Shown here: one piece after another, positions 51,766 through 60,741 of the stretch
Layout: the number at the start of each line of letters is the position of its first letter
Position numbering within the stretch: position 1 is the first letter of the stretch
NCBI GenBank assembly: GCA_963845485.1
Contig: CAWJSI010000002.1
Span: 10,336-74,335 of the forward strand
Direction of reading: 5' to 3'
Length of the DNA stretch: 64,000 nt
From: Bog-756 sp963845485
GTDB taxonomy: Bacteria; Actinomycetota; Acidimicrobiia; Acidimicrobiales; RAAP-2
Made by a program: the position numbers and the translations under genes
Notes under the pieces: model-generated
What the model saw: only the letters and a program-made list of their open reading frames with translations
Told to the model about the DNA's origin: nothing
Databases searched by the model: none

Positions 51766-52857
51766 ATGGGATTGCGAGTCGTGCAATGGGCCACGGGGCC
51801 GGTGGGCCGCGAGGCACTACGGGCGATTATCGGGCACCCCGACCTCGATCTCGCCGGTGTTGTCGTCTACTCGGCCGATAAGGAGGGGGTCGACGCGGGC
51901 GATCTGTGCGGGCTGCCTCAGACCGGAATCACCGCCACGAGGGACGCGGCATCGGCGCTGGCCAGTGGGGCTGATGCCGTCTGCTACACCCCCCGCATTC
52001 CCGACCTCGAGCAGGTCTGCGGCCTGCTTGCCGACGGAGCCAATGTGGTGGCGACACCGTTCCTTTTCTACCCTCAGGCGTACGGGCCCTCGGTCGTCGG
52101 CCCGCTGACCGACGCATGCCGTCGAGGAAGAACTTCTGTGCACGGGACCGGCATCAACCCGGGATTTGTCGGCGACTTACTGGTTCTGGCCTCGACCGGC
52201 CTGCTGCGATCACTCGATCACATCGAAGTCCATGAAGTGGGGAATTGGTCGCTGTTGGAGTCCCGGGCCATGGTCTTCGACCATGCCCGGTTCGGATCAC
52301 CCCCCAGCGAAGCCACCCTCCAGGCCAATCCCTACGCGCAGACGATGAGCGGCTACTTCAAAGAATCCATCCACATGGTCGCGGCAGGCCTCGGGGTGAA
52401 GCTCGATCGGTGCACCGAATCCCAGGAGGTGCTGGTGGCCGAAGAGCCCCTGGAACTCCTGTCGGGAACCGTGATGCCCGGCACCGTTAGTGGGCAGCAC
52501 TTTCGTTGGGCGGGAGTGGCGGCCGGTCGGGATCTGCTGTCGATCGATGCCTGGTGGTGGGTGGGTGGTGAGCGCCCGAGCAGTTATCCGCCCCGCCGGC
52601 CCGACGGCTGGTCCATCGATATCGAGGGTTCTCCGTCGATCCGTCTCAGCATGCTGACGCTGGGAAGTCTCGATCCCCAGAGCTCATTGCCGATCAAGGC
52701 CCACGTCGACGCAGCCTCAGTGGCCACGGCCATGCACGCGGTCAATGCCATCCCTGTGGTGTGCGCAGCAGAGCCGGGCATTCAGACCTTTCTGGATCTC
52801 CCACTCGTCACGGGCCGAGGAGTCCACATTTCACCGATCCGTTCGCACGTCCGCTGA
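51766..52857 (+). CDS. DapB-like NAD(P)-binding dehydrogenase
   Basis: 363 residues, the same family as the gene at 11034. The Rossmann motif is VVQWATGPVGREALRAI; GTGINPGFVGDLLVLAS marks the conserved middle. The family is uncharacterised in most hosts. Middle gene of a TetR-led operon. GAGGGG precedes the ATG. Confidence 0.82.
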   Translation: MGLRVVQWATGPVGREALRAIIGHPDLDLAGVVVYSADKEGVDAGDLCGLPQTGITATRDAASALASGADAVCYTPRIPDLEQVCGLLADGANVVATPFLFYPQAYGPSVVGPLTDACRRGRTSVHGTGINPGFVGDLLVLASTGLLRSLDHIEVHEVGNWSLLESRAMVFDHARFGSPPSEATLQANPYAQTMSGYFKESIHMVAAGLGVKLDRCTESQEVLVAEEPLELLSGTVMPGTVSGQHFRWAGVAAGRDLLSIDAWWWVGGERPSSYPPRRPDGWSIDIEGSPSIRLSMLTLGSLDPQSSLPIKAHVDAASVATAMHAVNAIPVVCAAEPGIQTFLDLPLVTGRGVHISPIRSHVR

Positions 52858-52870
52858 AAGGGGACAACCG

Positions 52871-54139
52871 ATGTCATTCGTCAAAGGCCTAACGGGGCTG
52901 AGTCAGAAGGAGTTGGCCCTCCTTACTCCCGAGTATCTATTGGCCGGCCACCTGATCGACCGGGCAGGAATGCCGCATCTCATTGGCGCCTTTGGACGCG
53001 ACGGTATGCGCGACATCGCCATCGACGAATGGATGGGCGCGAGCCCGGTGTACACCCGGAGGATGCAACGAGCGCTGGGGTTCGAAGGCGACTCGGTCGA
53101 AACCGTCTTTAAGGGGATGCAGCTCGACATCGGTGCACCGCCGCAGTTCATGGACTTTCGCTTTCGAATCACCGACCACGACTATGGCGAGTTCTGGCTG
53201 GACCACTGTGGCGCCCTGATGGACGTCGAGCCTATGGGCCCCGACTACGTCAAGGCCATGTGCCACGACATCGAGGACCCTACGTTCGACGCCACCGCCA
53301 TCGCCACCAATCCGCGGGCGCAGGTCCGTCCGATCCATCGGCCTCCACGAGTGCCCGCCGATCGATCACCCGTGTGCCATTGGACCGTCACCATCTCCGA
53401 AGACCACCCCCTCCTGCCGGTACCCCCGGAAGCTGAAGCCATGGCCGCAACCCGTGCCGCCAACTTCGTGTTGGATCCCATCGAACCCGATGACCCGGGC
53501 CTCAGCGACTACCGCGGTCCCCTCGTACCCGATCTGCAATTCTCCGAGTGGTCGGCCTCGGCCCTGCGGCGGATCATTGACGAGGTCGGTCTACAGGGCC
53601 ACCTGCTGGTCCTGTCGTTTCTTGCCGCTACGGCCAAACGCACGGATCATCCTGACAAGGCGAGTGAATTCGGACGGCGGCAGTTCACCGGTGTGGCAGG
53701 AGTAGCAGCCGCTCGCCTCCGGGACGCGTTGGAGCTGCCTGCCACATTGGCAGGCGCAGCTCGACTGCTAGCGCTGCATCCCGCCTTCCAGCCCTATGGA
53801 TACGTGCACTGCGACGTGGATCTCGATGACGATCACCTTGTCGTCACCCTCGACCGGGACACGGCAGCAATGGCCGACGGTGCGTGGCCCTCGCTGTTGA
53901 GTGGCGACCATCTCGAACCTCTCGATGCCATGGCCTGGGAGATCGATCCCCACCTCCACTGCGAGACCGTCTCCGATGGTGAGTCTCTGGTCGTCGAGGT
54001 GGTTCGCAGCACTGCGCCAGCCCCACTCAGCGACGAAGTCATGATGACCCGCTTCAGCACGGGCACGACTCATAGGTTTGAGACTCGTGGCACTCCTGTC
54101 GCCATCCGGACTTCAGGTTCAGCGACCCGAGACGGCTAG
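52871..54139 (+). CDS. Conserved-looking hypothetical protein
   Basis: 422 residues, soluble. The N-terminal LSQKELALLTPEYLLAGHLIDR and DHDYGEFWLDHCGALMDVEPMG, followed by MCHDIEDPTFDATAIATNPRAQVRPIHRPPR, recall L-2-amino-thiazoline-4-carboxylate-hydrolase-like proteins, with Cys and His in plausible active positions. The C-terminal half has no match I can name. It is the last gene of the TetR operon, 13 bases after the dehydrogenase; AAGGGGA precedes ATG 52871. Confidence 0.65.
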   Translation: MSFVKGLTGLSQKELALLTPEYLLAGHLIDRAGMPHLIGAFGRDGMRDIAIDEWMGASPVYTRRMQRALGFEGDSVETVFKGMQLDIGAPPQFMDFRFRITDHDYGEFWLDHCGALMDVEPMGPDYVKAMCHDIEDPTFDATAIATNPRAQVRPIHRPPRVPADRSPVCHWTVTISEDHPLLPVPPEAEAMAATRAANFVLDPIEPDDPGLSDYRGPLVPDLQFSEWSASALRRIIDEVGLQGHLLVLSFLAATAKRTDHPDKASEFGRRQFTGVAGVAAARLRDALELPATLAGAARLLALHPAFQPYGYVHCDVDLDDDHLVVTLDRDTAAMADGAWPSLLSGDHLEPLDAMAWEIDPHLHCETVSDGESLVVEVVRSTAPAPLSDEVMMTRFSTGTTHRFETRGTPVAIRTSGSATRDG

Positions 54140-54197
54140 ACACGCCTCACCACCACACTCGGTAAGAGTATCTCCGGTACTCCGGTCGGATCTGTTC

Positions 54198-54560
54198 CTA
54201 GTCGAGGCGGAAGTGCGGGTTATGGATGAACCCCAACACGCAGCCATCGGGTGTCCGCACTGAGGCAGTGACGATTCCGTCGCCTACCTCGGACACCGGC
54301 GAATGCTCGGTTGAGCCAGAGGCAGTGGCGGTGGCGACCGCCTGTGGCACATCGGGGACCCCCCAGTAGACGAGGGCCCCATCCGCTGGGTCAGCGTCGG
54401 GCATCAGCGCCAGCTCATATCCGGCCACCGAAAATCCGACATAGAACGGCTGGTCGAAGTAGGGGGCAACGCCCAGGAGAGCGGCCCACCACCGCTTGGC
54501 CGATTCAAGATCGGGGGCCGGATAGATCACCGTGCGAAGTCCCTCGAAGGTGATTGCCAT
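54198..54560 (-). CDS. VOC family protein
   Basis: 120 residues: two beta-alpha-beta units (LRTVIYPAPDLESAKRWWAALLG and GALVYWGVPDVPQAVATATAS), ending PDGCVLGFIHNPHF. A typical small glyoxalase/bleomycin-resistance-fold protein. ATG 54560 has AACAAT six bases upstream. Confidence 0.85.
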   Translation of the reverse strand: MAITFEGLRTVIYPAPDLESAKRWWAALLGVAPYFDQPFYVGFSVAGYELALMPDADPADGALVYWGVPDVPQAVATATASGSTEHSPVSEVGDGIVTASVRTPDGCVLGFIHNPHFRLD

Positions 54561-54566
54561 GTGCCG

Positions 54567-54572
54567 ATTGTT
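54567..54572 (-). promoter_or_regulatory. -10 element (AACAAT)
   Basis: AACAAT six bases before ATG 54560; weak at the first position. Confidence 0.3.
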
Positions 54573-54639
54573 GCACCCGGTCCGACGATGTCGCCGGGTT
54601 CGGTGCTGACCCAGTCAAAAGGGCTCTTGTCCGTACTGA

Positions 54640-54645
54640 CATACT
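54640..54645 (+). promoter_or_regulatory. -10 element (CATACT)
   Basis: CATACT six bases before GTG 54652, opposite AACAAT across a 91-base gap. Confidence 0.4.
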
Positions 54646-54651
54646 GGCGGC

Positions 54652-55005
54652 GTGGAACGTATCGTCGGAATAGGTGGCTACTTCATACGTGCCAGCGATC
54701 CAGCGGCCCTTGGCACCTGGTATCGCGAGTGCCTGGGCCTGGATGCTGATGAGAACGGTGTGTGGAGCCAGGAACCTGGAACGACTGTCTTCGCGACGTT
54801 CGAATCGCAGACGGACTACTTGGGCTCCCACACCCAACAGACCATGATCAACTTCCGGGTTCGCGATCTGGATGCGATGCTTGCCCAACTGCGCTTGAAG
54901 GGCGCGAACGTGGCCGAAGAGACACAGGGGATGGACGGCGTCGGTAGGTTCGGCTGGGTCACCGATCCCGAGGGCAATCGAATCGAGCTCTGGCAGTCCA
55001 CCTGA
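54652..55005 (+). CDS. VOC family protein
   Basis: 117 residues: IGGYFIRASDPAALGTWYRECLGL, then MINFRVRDLDAMLAQLRLKGANV and FGWVTDPEGNRIELWQ, with the metal-ligand-type Glu near the end, as in glyoxalase/dioxygenase-fold enzymes. Divergent from another VOC gene. The GTG start is leaderless by spacing. Confidence 0.87.
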   Translation: MERIVGIGGYFIRASDPAALGTWYRECLGLDADENGVWSQEPGTTVFATFESQTDYLGSHTQQTMINFRVRDLDAMLAQLRLKGANVAEETQGMDGVGRFGWVTDPEGNRIELWQST

Positions 55006-55203
55006 CCGGCTACGACAGCTGGCTACGTGCTCGCTCGCTACGAGGCACTCGGCCAGCGCCCGCTTTGCGCCTGACGCTGGGCGCTCGCCCACTGCCATCT
55101 CCGACCCGACAGTCACCACTTCGTTCGATGGTTTGATCCCGTGTCGATACCTGAGTCGGCCTTGTGGGCCGGGACAGAAGATCCAGACCCGCTCCGACGG
55201 GGG

Positions 55204-55905
55204 TCATAAGCCAAGCAGCAGGTCCCCGACGACAGCCGGTTGGGACAGGAACGGGTGATGGCCGGCGTCGAGCTCGACCACTCGGCCAGCCCTGGCCGCG
55301 AACCCACGCTGCAGCCGAGCTGGTGTGCCCTTGTCTTGGGCACAGACGAGGTAGGTCGAGGGCACCTGTTTCCACGCAGCCGCACCTACCGGCTGTGTTG
55401 TCACGTGAACACTTTGCCGTGCCAGTCTGGCTGCAGCCTGGGTCTGGATGTCAGGATCACAGTCCTGCAGGAACGTCTCGGCCAGTGCCTCCGGTCGGAC
55501 ACCGAAGGTGCCGCCGTCGGGGTCGATGTCGAGGAACGGGGACGGTGTCCCGTCGCCGAAATCGGAGAGGCTCTGCCCGACTTCGGGCAGGTAGCTCGAA
55601 ACCAACATCAGATGGTGCACCGATGCGACCTCGGCAGCCGCCTCGGCGGTGACGATCCCCCCGTAGCTGTGGGCTACGACAATCGTGGGCTCGTCGCTGC
55701 CAACGAGGACCTGTCGGACCGCGGCCACATCCTCGGGCAGGCCTGGGCCGCCAGTACCACCCGGGTACCCACCCTCACCGCAACTAGGCAGCAGCGGTGC
55801 CACGCTCGGAACCCCACGTTGCCATAACAGCTCCGCCGCGCGGTGCCACCACCATGCGCCATCCCGAACACATGCCCCGTGAACGAACACAACTCTCATC
55901 GCCAT
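55204..55905 (-). CDS. Alpha/beta hydrolase
   Basis: 233 residues: oxyanion-region FVHGACVRDGAWWWHRAA, nucleophile elbow VAHSYGGIV and catalytic His in DAGHHPFLSQP. The short lid is typical of small esterases or salicylate-esterase-like hydrolases. ATG 55905 is favoured by GAAGG six bases upstream; ATGs at 55911 and 55899 also exist. Substrate unknown. Confidence 0.85.
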   Translation of the reverse strand: MAMRVVFVHGACVRDGAWWWHRAAELLWQRGVPSVAPLLPSCGEGGYPGGTGGPGLPEDVAAVRQVLVGSDEPTIVVAHSYGGIVTAEAAAEVASVHHLMLVSSYLPEVGQSLSDFGDGTPSPFLDIDPDGGTFGVRPEALAETFLQDCDPDIQTQAAARLARQSVHVTTQPVGAAAWKQVPSTYLVCAQDKGTPARLQRGFAARAGRVVELDAGHHPFLSQPAVVGDLLLGL

Positions 55906-56019
55906 CTCCATCCTTCTGAGGGCTCGACGCTACTGGCGAGGTCCGGAGGCCCAGACCGACGGAGTGATGATCGATCTCCCGAACCGAGAGGGCAACTGGC
56001 CAGTCCGCCCAGCGAAGGT

Positions 56020-56577
56020 TCACTGAGTGACGCGGTAGCGAAGGTGGGTGATCCCACTGCGGAAGCGCCCTTCGTCGATCAGTTGGAAGTCCATTCGCCC
56101 ATGACTGGGGAGGGCGTCCTTGCCGCCGCCAAGAACGATCGGCCAGAGGATCAAGTGGCACTCGTCCACCAGGCCCGCCTTCATCGCCTGAGCAGCAAGA
56201 CCAGCGCCGCCGATGGTGAGATCGTGAATCTGGCCAGCCTTCATCCGGTGAATTGCCTCGGCGTCGAACTCCCGTTCCAGTGTGGTCCTATCGCTCGACA
56301 CCGAAGCCAGAGTCTTTGAGAATACGACCTTGTCAGCCGCTCGCCAGATGCTGGCGAAGTCCACGACCCACGGGGGCTGATCAGCAGCAGGAGTGGATTC
56401 CCAGACGACCATGGCCTCATACATGCGCCGCCCGTAGAGATAGCCGCCTACTGACCTCTGGATGTCGTTGATGAAACCGAAATACTCCTCATCTGGGGTA
56501 CCCCAGTCGATGCCACCGGCCTGGTCCCCGACGTAGCCGTCGAGTGACATATTCGCTATGTAGATGAGCTTCGCCAT
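56020..56577 (-). CDS. DHFR/RibD C-terminal family reductase
   Basis: 185 residues: LIYIANMSLDGYVGDQAGGIDW, LYGRRMYEAM, DLTIGGAGLAAQAMKAGLVDECHLILWPIVLGGG. Same family as the gene at 49152 but of the YwjB/YyaP-like type. GGAGG before the ATG. Substrate unknown. Confidence 0.87.
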   Translation of the reverse strand: MAKLIYIANMSLDGYVGDQAGGIDWGTPDEEYFGFINDIQRSVGGYLYGRRMYEAMVVWESTPAADQPPWVVDFASIWRAADKVVFSKTLASVSSDRTTLEREFDAEAIHRMKAGQIHDLTIGGAGLAAQAMKAGLVDECHLILWPIVLGGGKDALPSHGRMDFQLIDEGRFRSGITHLRYRVTQ

Positions 56578-56906
56578 GGTGATTCCTCCGAAGGAGATCT
56601 CTCAAAAGTAGCCCCTGCTCGCGTTCAAGGACGGCAGACCAGTGTGCCATCTGCGTCAACCTCGAAGCGGAGATCGCTGATCCCGCGAGGGTCAATCGGT
56701 GGAGGATGGAGTGAGGGCGGCGAGCTGGTTCAGCGAGTTGAGAAGATGATCGACAGGCAAGGGCACGACTATCTCGTGTCGGCAGTGGAGGCCCGGAACC
56801 CGTTGGCCAGTTTCGATGCTCCGGGACGAGCCGGTCGCATGGGCGTCGATGGTGGGCGCCCCCCTGTGGATGGGGACCTGTCCGACTTGACGACAGCGAA
56901 AGCGGT
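56578..56906. other. Intergenic, nothing convincing
   Basis: About 330 bases between two minus-strand genes. A + strand frame (56644-56925) is open but lacks SD and family resemblance. It may be degraded DNA. Confidence 0.35.
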
Positions 56907-57200
56907 TCAGGAGACCACGACATAGAACGTTTGTACGACTCCCTCATCGAGAGTGGCCAGTACTTTCTCGAGATGCCCACTCGCCATGATCAGCTCGCCG
57001 AATGCGGCGTCGTGCGCCTCCCGGGATGACCAGGTCTGGATGAAAGCCGAAGCTCGAGGATCGGCCTGGTCATGGAGGATGTCGAACGATTGACAGCCTT
57101 CGGCAGCCAACATCCGCCGACGTCCTTCGGACTGCAGCTCGAGGAGCGCCACCTCCTGGCCTTCCGCGGCGTGAAACCGGGTGACAGTGGTAACGCTCAT
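56907..57200 (-). CDS. Antibiotic biosynthesis monooxygenase (ABM) domain protein
   Basis: 97 residues of the ABM ferredoxin-like fold: TTVTRFHAAEGQEVALLELQSEGRRRMLAAEGCQSFDILHD, ending FYVVVS. ABM proteins are small monooxygenases or haem-degrading enzymes; the specific role is open. Confidence 0.8.
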   Translation of the reverse strand: MSVTTVTRFHAAEGQEVALLELQSEGRRRMLAAEGCQSFDILHDQADPRASAFIQTWSSREAHDAAFGELIMASGHLEKVLATLDEGVVQTFYVVVS

Positions 57201-57286
57201 GGGGTCTCGATTCTGAGGGGCTTGTCAGTACGGTAACCCACAGGCGGAAGAGCTGCTCGGCCAGCGTCGCTGCCCCAAATCCTCTG

Positions 57287-57571
57287 GTGTGGAGAAGCCC
57301 CTATGGAGCCACATTGGGGTCGTGCGAGGATCTGCTACCGATTCATCACTCACCTATGGTGGCGCACGTCACTGCTCCATCTCGCTTCGAGGTAGTGCAG
57401 CTGAGGGCTCCGGCACCCGGCGTGGCCATCGTCCAGATCCGAAGGCAGGCGCTTACGGAGAAAGGAGTCGCGTTCTCTGAGATGGCCCTGTAGGGGCTGG
57501 TCGAGCGGGACGGGGACTGGTGGTTGACTACGGCTCACAATACGCAGATCACGCCGCCCGCTGCCGGTTGA
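57287..57571 (+). pseudogene. SnoaL/SgcJ-like fragment with in-frame stop
   Basis: The frame reads FEVVQLRAPAPGVAIVQIRR ... GVAFSEMAL, TAG (57491-57493), then GLVERDGDWWLTTAHNTQI and TGA. This is the C-terminal half of an SgcJ/EcaC/SnoaL-like NTF2 fold (the WxL..HNT end is typical). The N-terminal half is missing and a stop interrupts the remainder. Confidence 0.6.
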
Positions 57572-57733
57572 TCCCGCCACACCTTCAGCAGCCTTCGCAG
57601 AACGCAGGGATTCCCGTTCGACAGCCCGCTGGGGGCCAACTAGTGGCCATGGAGCGACGGTGGTGTCCCTCGCCCCGGGGCGGCAACCGTCGCTCGCGTG
57701 ATATCGCTCCCTCCAGGCATACACTGGAAAGGG

Positions 57734-58057
57734 ATGAATATTCCGATTGCCTGCACTCTTCAACCGAGCGATGCCCGGTCCCAACTGGGTGAGTGGCAGG
57801 AGCTGCATGGCCGGGCGATTGGTCGTACCGAGCGGGTCTCGCCGACTCGGCTTGAACTAACGCTGTTGCCCCAGCCCGATATTGAATCGATCATCGATCT
57901 TGCTCGGCGCGAGGTGGCCTGCTGCCCGTTCTTCTCGTTTGCCATTGAGATTCACGCAGAACACCTGGTCCTGGCGGTCAACGTGCCAGACGACGCGATT
58001 GGCATTCTCGACCAGCTGGCCCTAACCCCCGATACACCGGCTTCTCCGGCCCCCTAG
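57734..58057 (+). CDS. Small protein with ACCPFFSF motif
   Basis: 107 residues. A conserved-looking core, LARREVACCPFFSFAIEI, resembles short actinobacterial proteins with a Cys-Cys-Pro-Phe-Phe motif, often near metal-responsive genes; binding of a soft metal is possible. ATG 57734 follows GGAAAGGG and TACACT (57720-57725). Confidence 0.7.
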   Translation: MNIPIACTLQPSDARSQLGEWQELHGRAIGRTERVSPTRLELTLLPQPDIESIIDLARREVACCPFFSFAIEIHAEHLVLAVNVPDDAIGILDQLALTPDTPASPAP

Positions 58058-58091
58058 CACCGCCACCACAACCTTTATTCGCGTTATCGGT

Positions 58092-58097
58092 CACAAT
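58092..58097 (+). promoter_or_regulatory. -10 element (CACAAT)
   Basis: CACAAT six bases before GTG 58104; it selects this start over the GTG at 58098. Confidence 0.45.
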
Positions 58098-58103
58098 GTG
58101 CTT

Positions 58104-58841
58104 GTGGGTGGTTATCGCTTCGGGGTCGATCAGTCGGCCGCAGATCGACTCCGGCTCGTAGCGACGGCGTACGACCCGATCTCCCGACCGTTTCTCGCCG
58201 CCCATGCACCCCAACAACCCAATGTGGCTATCGATCTTGGCTGCGGTCCAGCGTTCACCACCGAGCTGCTGACGGACGTCTGCCGACCAGGGAGAACCAT
58301 CGGCGTTGATACCTCCGAAGAGTTCCTCGCTGCCGCGAGGGCTCGCCTGGTCGGAGTCCGATTCGAGGCTCGCGACGTCACCGAACTGCCGCTGCCCGGT
58401 GCACCGGCCGACCTCATCTATGCCCGGCTTCTCCTGGCACATTTGGCAGAACCCACAGCGATTGCTCAGGCATGGCGAAGCCAACTCACTCCCGGCGGAA
58501 GGCTCCTCATCGAGGACCTCGAAGGGGTGGTCAACCCACCAGGTCCCCTCCGTGAGTACGAGGCGATTTCCGCCAGAATCGTCCGCTCCGGCGGCGGACT
58601 CATGTATGCAGGGGAAGAACTCTCCCACCTAGGTGGTGTACTCAGACCAGTGACAGTGCCAGGAGCATTGGCCGCGAGGATTTACCTGTTCAATGTCCGA
58701 TACTGGCTGACTAGTGAAAGCCTCCCCGTTACCACGAAGGCGCTTCGACACCTCCAGCGAGGCCTCGAAGAAACGGCAACCGACGATGGCTGTTCAAGCG
58801 TCTCGTGGATCGTCCGCCAATTGGTCCTCCCGCCCTCCTGA
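58104..58841 (+). CDS. SAM-dependent methyltransferase
   Basis: 245 residues, class I fold: motif I VAIDLGCGPAFTT, then GVDTSEEFLAAARARL, ARDVTELPLP and LTPGGRLLIEDLEG. The C-terminal third resembles small-molecule rather than RNA methyltransferases. Substrate unknown. It stands alone. Confidence 0.87.
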   Translation: MGGYRFGVDQSAADRLRLVATAYDPISRPFLAAHAPQQPNVAIDLGCGPAFTTELLTDVCRPGRTIGVDTSEEFLAAARARLVGVRFEARDVTELPLPGAPADLIYARLLLAHLAEPTAIAQAWRSQLTPGGRLLIEDLEGVVNPPGPLREYEAISARIVRSGGGLMYAGEELSHLGGVLRPVTVPGALAARIYLFNVRYWLTSESLPVTTKALRHLQRGLEETATDDGCSSVSWIVRQLVLPPS

Positions 58842-59065
58842 GCTCGTCCAAGCACCTGAGAAAGCCTTGTAAATCAACTTGAGCGTTGCCGGCATCATCG
58901 GTCTCCCTCCCGGGCAGGCGGTCCATTCGTCATGACCCAGTCTGACAAGCACCAAGGCGTGGCGCTGACTCCAGGTATCCACGGTCCACAACGTCCACCC
59001 GCAAGATCGGGAATTACCCGCCGAGGGAGCCGGGCCCTAACTCTCAGCCTGTGATCTACTGAATC

Positions 59066-59251
59066 ATGTTCTACGTAATCATCTTTTCGATTCTTGCCGT
59101 CGTTCTCGTCGTCGGGGGGATCTCGGGAATGTCGCGCCGTCGGAGGAGTCTGGAGCGTGAAGAGCACCACGACACCACGACGAAGTCAGCCCGAAACAGC
59201 CGGAAGCGCAAGCGGGCACAGTCGCGCCATGACCGCCGCAAGCGTCATTAG
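59066..59251 (+). CDS. Small membrane protein with basic tail
   Basis: 61 residues: one transmembrane helix at the N-terminus (MFYVIIFSILAVVLVVGGI), then a strongly basic tail (SRRRRSLE ... KRKRAQSRHDRRKRH). No family; short one-TM basic proteins of this kind are common in actinobacteria. No SD seen. Confidence 0.55.
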   Translation: MFYVIIFSILAVVLVVGGISGMSRRRRSLEREEHHDTTTKSARNSRKRKRAQSRHDRRKRH

Positions 59252-59294
59252 CAGTTCTGTCGCCCACCAATGACGAATACAGGCGAGGCTGCTC

Positions 59295-59702
59295 TCACCA
59301 TTCGAGTGGATCCGATCCATTCCAGGAACCATGGGATTCGAGTACCCCGAACCGAGTGAACGAAGTCCGATCAGCCAATGGTGAGCGCCTATGGCGATCC
59401 AACTGCACCTTGTGATCCCCTGATCGATAGGCGAAGGCACGCATAGCGGCGTCCTCTCTCCAACCGTGAGCGTCACCCGAGTCATCGGCAAAGTGCGGGA
59501 AGTTGAACACCTGCTTCGATTGCAGTCCATCCACGGCGACCATAGAGTCACGGACAAGTTCAGTTGCCGAAGGAGTTCTGCCGGTCTGGCCGGGTCGAAT
59601 GCATCATCGATGGTCCAGCCGACCGAGGTGATTGTGACGAGCGGGCCCCGTTGCCGACTTCGATCATCAACCGAAAACACCGGCCCCGGCGATGTTCTGT
59701 CC
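59295..59702 (-). pseudogene. Frameshifted CrtA-like (spheroidene monooxygenase-like) protein
   Basis: The first frame gives VTITSVGWTIDDAFDPARPAELLRQL. After a frameshift near 59555 coherent protein resumes as ELVRDSMVAVDGLQSKQVFNF ... AMRAFAYRSGDHKVQLDRH ... TRFGVLESHGSWNGSDPLEW and a stop. The FAYRSGDH and GSWNGSDPL segments resemble the small CrtA-like/DUF family proteins of actinobacteria. A single indel would restore about 135 residues. Confidence 0.5.
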
Positions 59703-60084
59703 ATCCAGTTCACCTTGCCACGGTGACTGAACGGCTGGAGTAGCGCTGTCCATGTCTCTGAAGCTTCAGACAGGCACGGACGCCGCCGAATCAGGCATCC
59801 ACGAGAGCCCGGGCAGACGCTTCCTCCGAATACAGACCGAACGGCAGCCATAGGCGTGCCTCCTGGGATCCGGCCTTGGCTCTCGCCCCAATCTCATCCC
59901 CACCCACCATCCATACGGCAGGCTCGCCCAACGGTCGGCGACACGTCGATGTTCCTCACCGTTTTGAGGTCATCGAATCGTGCGAGATGGACGCTGGCGT
60001 ACGAACACGGCTCCATCAGTGGATGGTGGGTGTCAATGGTCACATCACAGGGCTTCTGCTCGGCCCAGGGGCAGTAGCGTCCGC
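59703..60084. other. Intergenic, nothing recognised
   Basis: About 380 bases of lower-GC DNA. No frame in it shows SD, -10 spacing or a family pattern. Confidence 0.35.
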
Positions 60085-60474
60085 TCAGGCGGACAGCTCC
60101 TGCACTCTGAGCGTATCGACGTGCTGCTGCATTGAGATGACTTTGCCATCGCGAAACGTCCAGACATGCGCCATCCGCACCTCTGCTGGCCTGCCTGTCG
60201 AGCGATGCTTCCATGAGTAGGTACCGGTGGCGACCACCGTGTCGTCTTCGGCCACGAATCGGGTCGGGGTAACCGTGAACTCGTCGCCGATCTCACCGAG
60301 TCGCATGAACACACCCTCGACCACCGCTTGCGGGCCAACGTAGGTGCCGTGGATCGGAAATCCCTCTGCCTCGGTCCACTCGATCTTGTCGTCCATCAAC
60401 GCCAGCACCTTCGGTACGTCTCCCTGGGCAAAGGCTTGATAGGCGCCCTGGATGATCTGCTTGTTGGTCGGCAT
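60085..60474 (-). CDS. SnoaL-like NTF2-fold protein
   Basis: 129 residues: IIQGAYQAFAQGDVPKVLALMDDKIEWTE, then VVATGTYSWKHRSTGRPAEV and MAHVWTFRDGKVISMQQHVDT, the ordinary SnoaL-like pattern (hydrolase, isomerase or binding role). GGGAG precedes the ATG at 60474. Confidence 0.85.
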   Translation of the reverse strand: MPTNKQIIQGAYQAFAQGDVPKVLALMDDKIEWTEAEGFPIHGTYVGPQAVVEGVFMRLGEIGDEFTVTPTRFVAEDDTVVATGTYSWKHRSTGRPAEVRMAHVWTFRDGKVISMQQHVDTLRVQELSA

Positions 60475-60741
60475 GTCAATCTCCCATCACGTTCCGCTTC
60501 TCTAGTTTCATTCTCCTGATCCGCTGTTACAGATGCGCGTCACCTGGCGTCCATCTGATTTGGTCCCGCTTGCAACCTTGACGGCCGCAGGGGGACGGGT
60601 TCGCAACGGTTAGCCGCTGGCGTAGTGCCAGGGAGGACGCCTTCGGCTCAGAGAAACGATTGCTGCATACCCGTGATCGTCAGATCAAGGCGCGCCCAAG
60701 TGCTTCTTGCTCTGCGAATTTGGACACCCAAGAAGGGAGCG

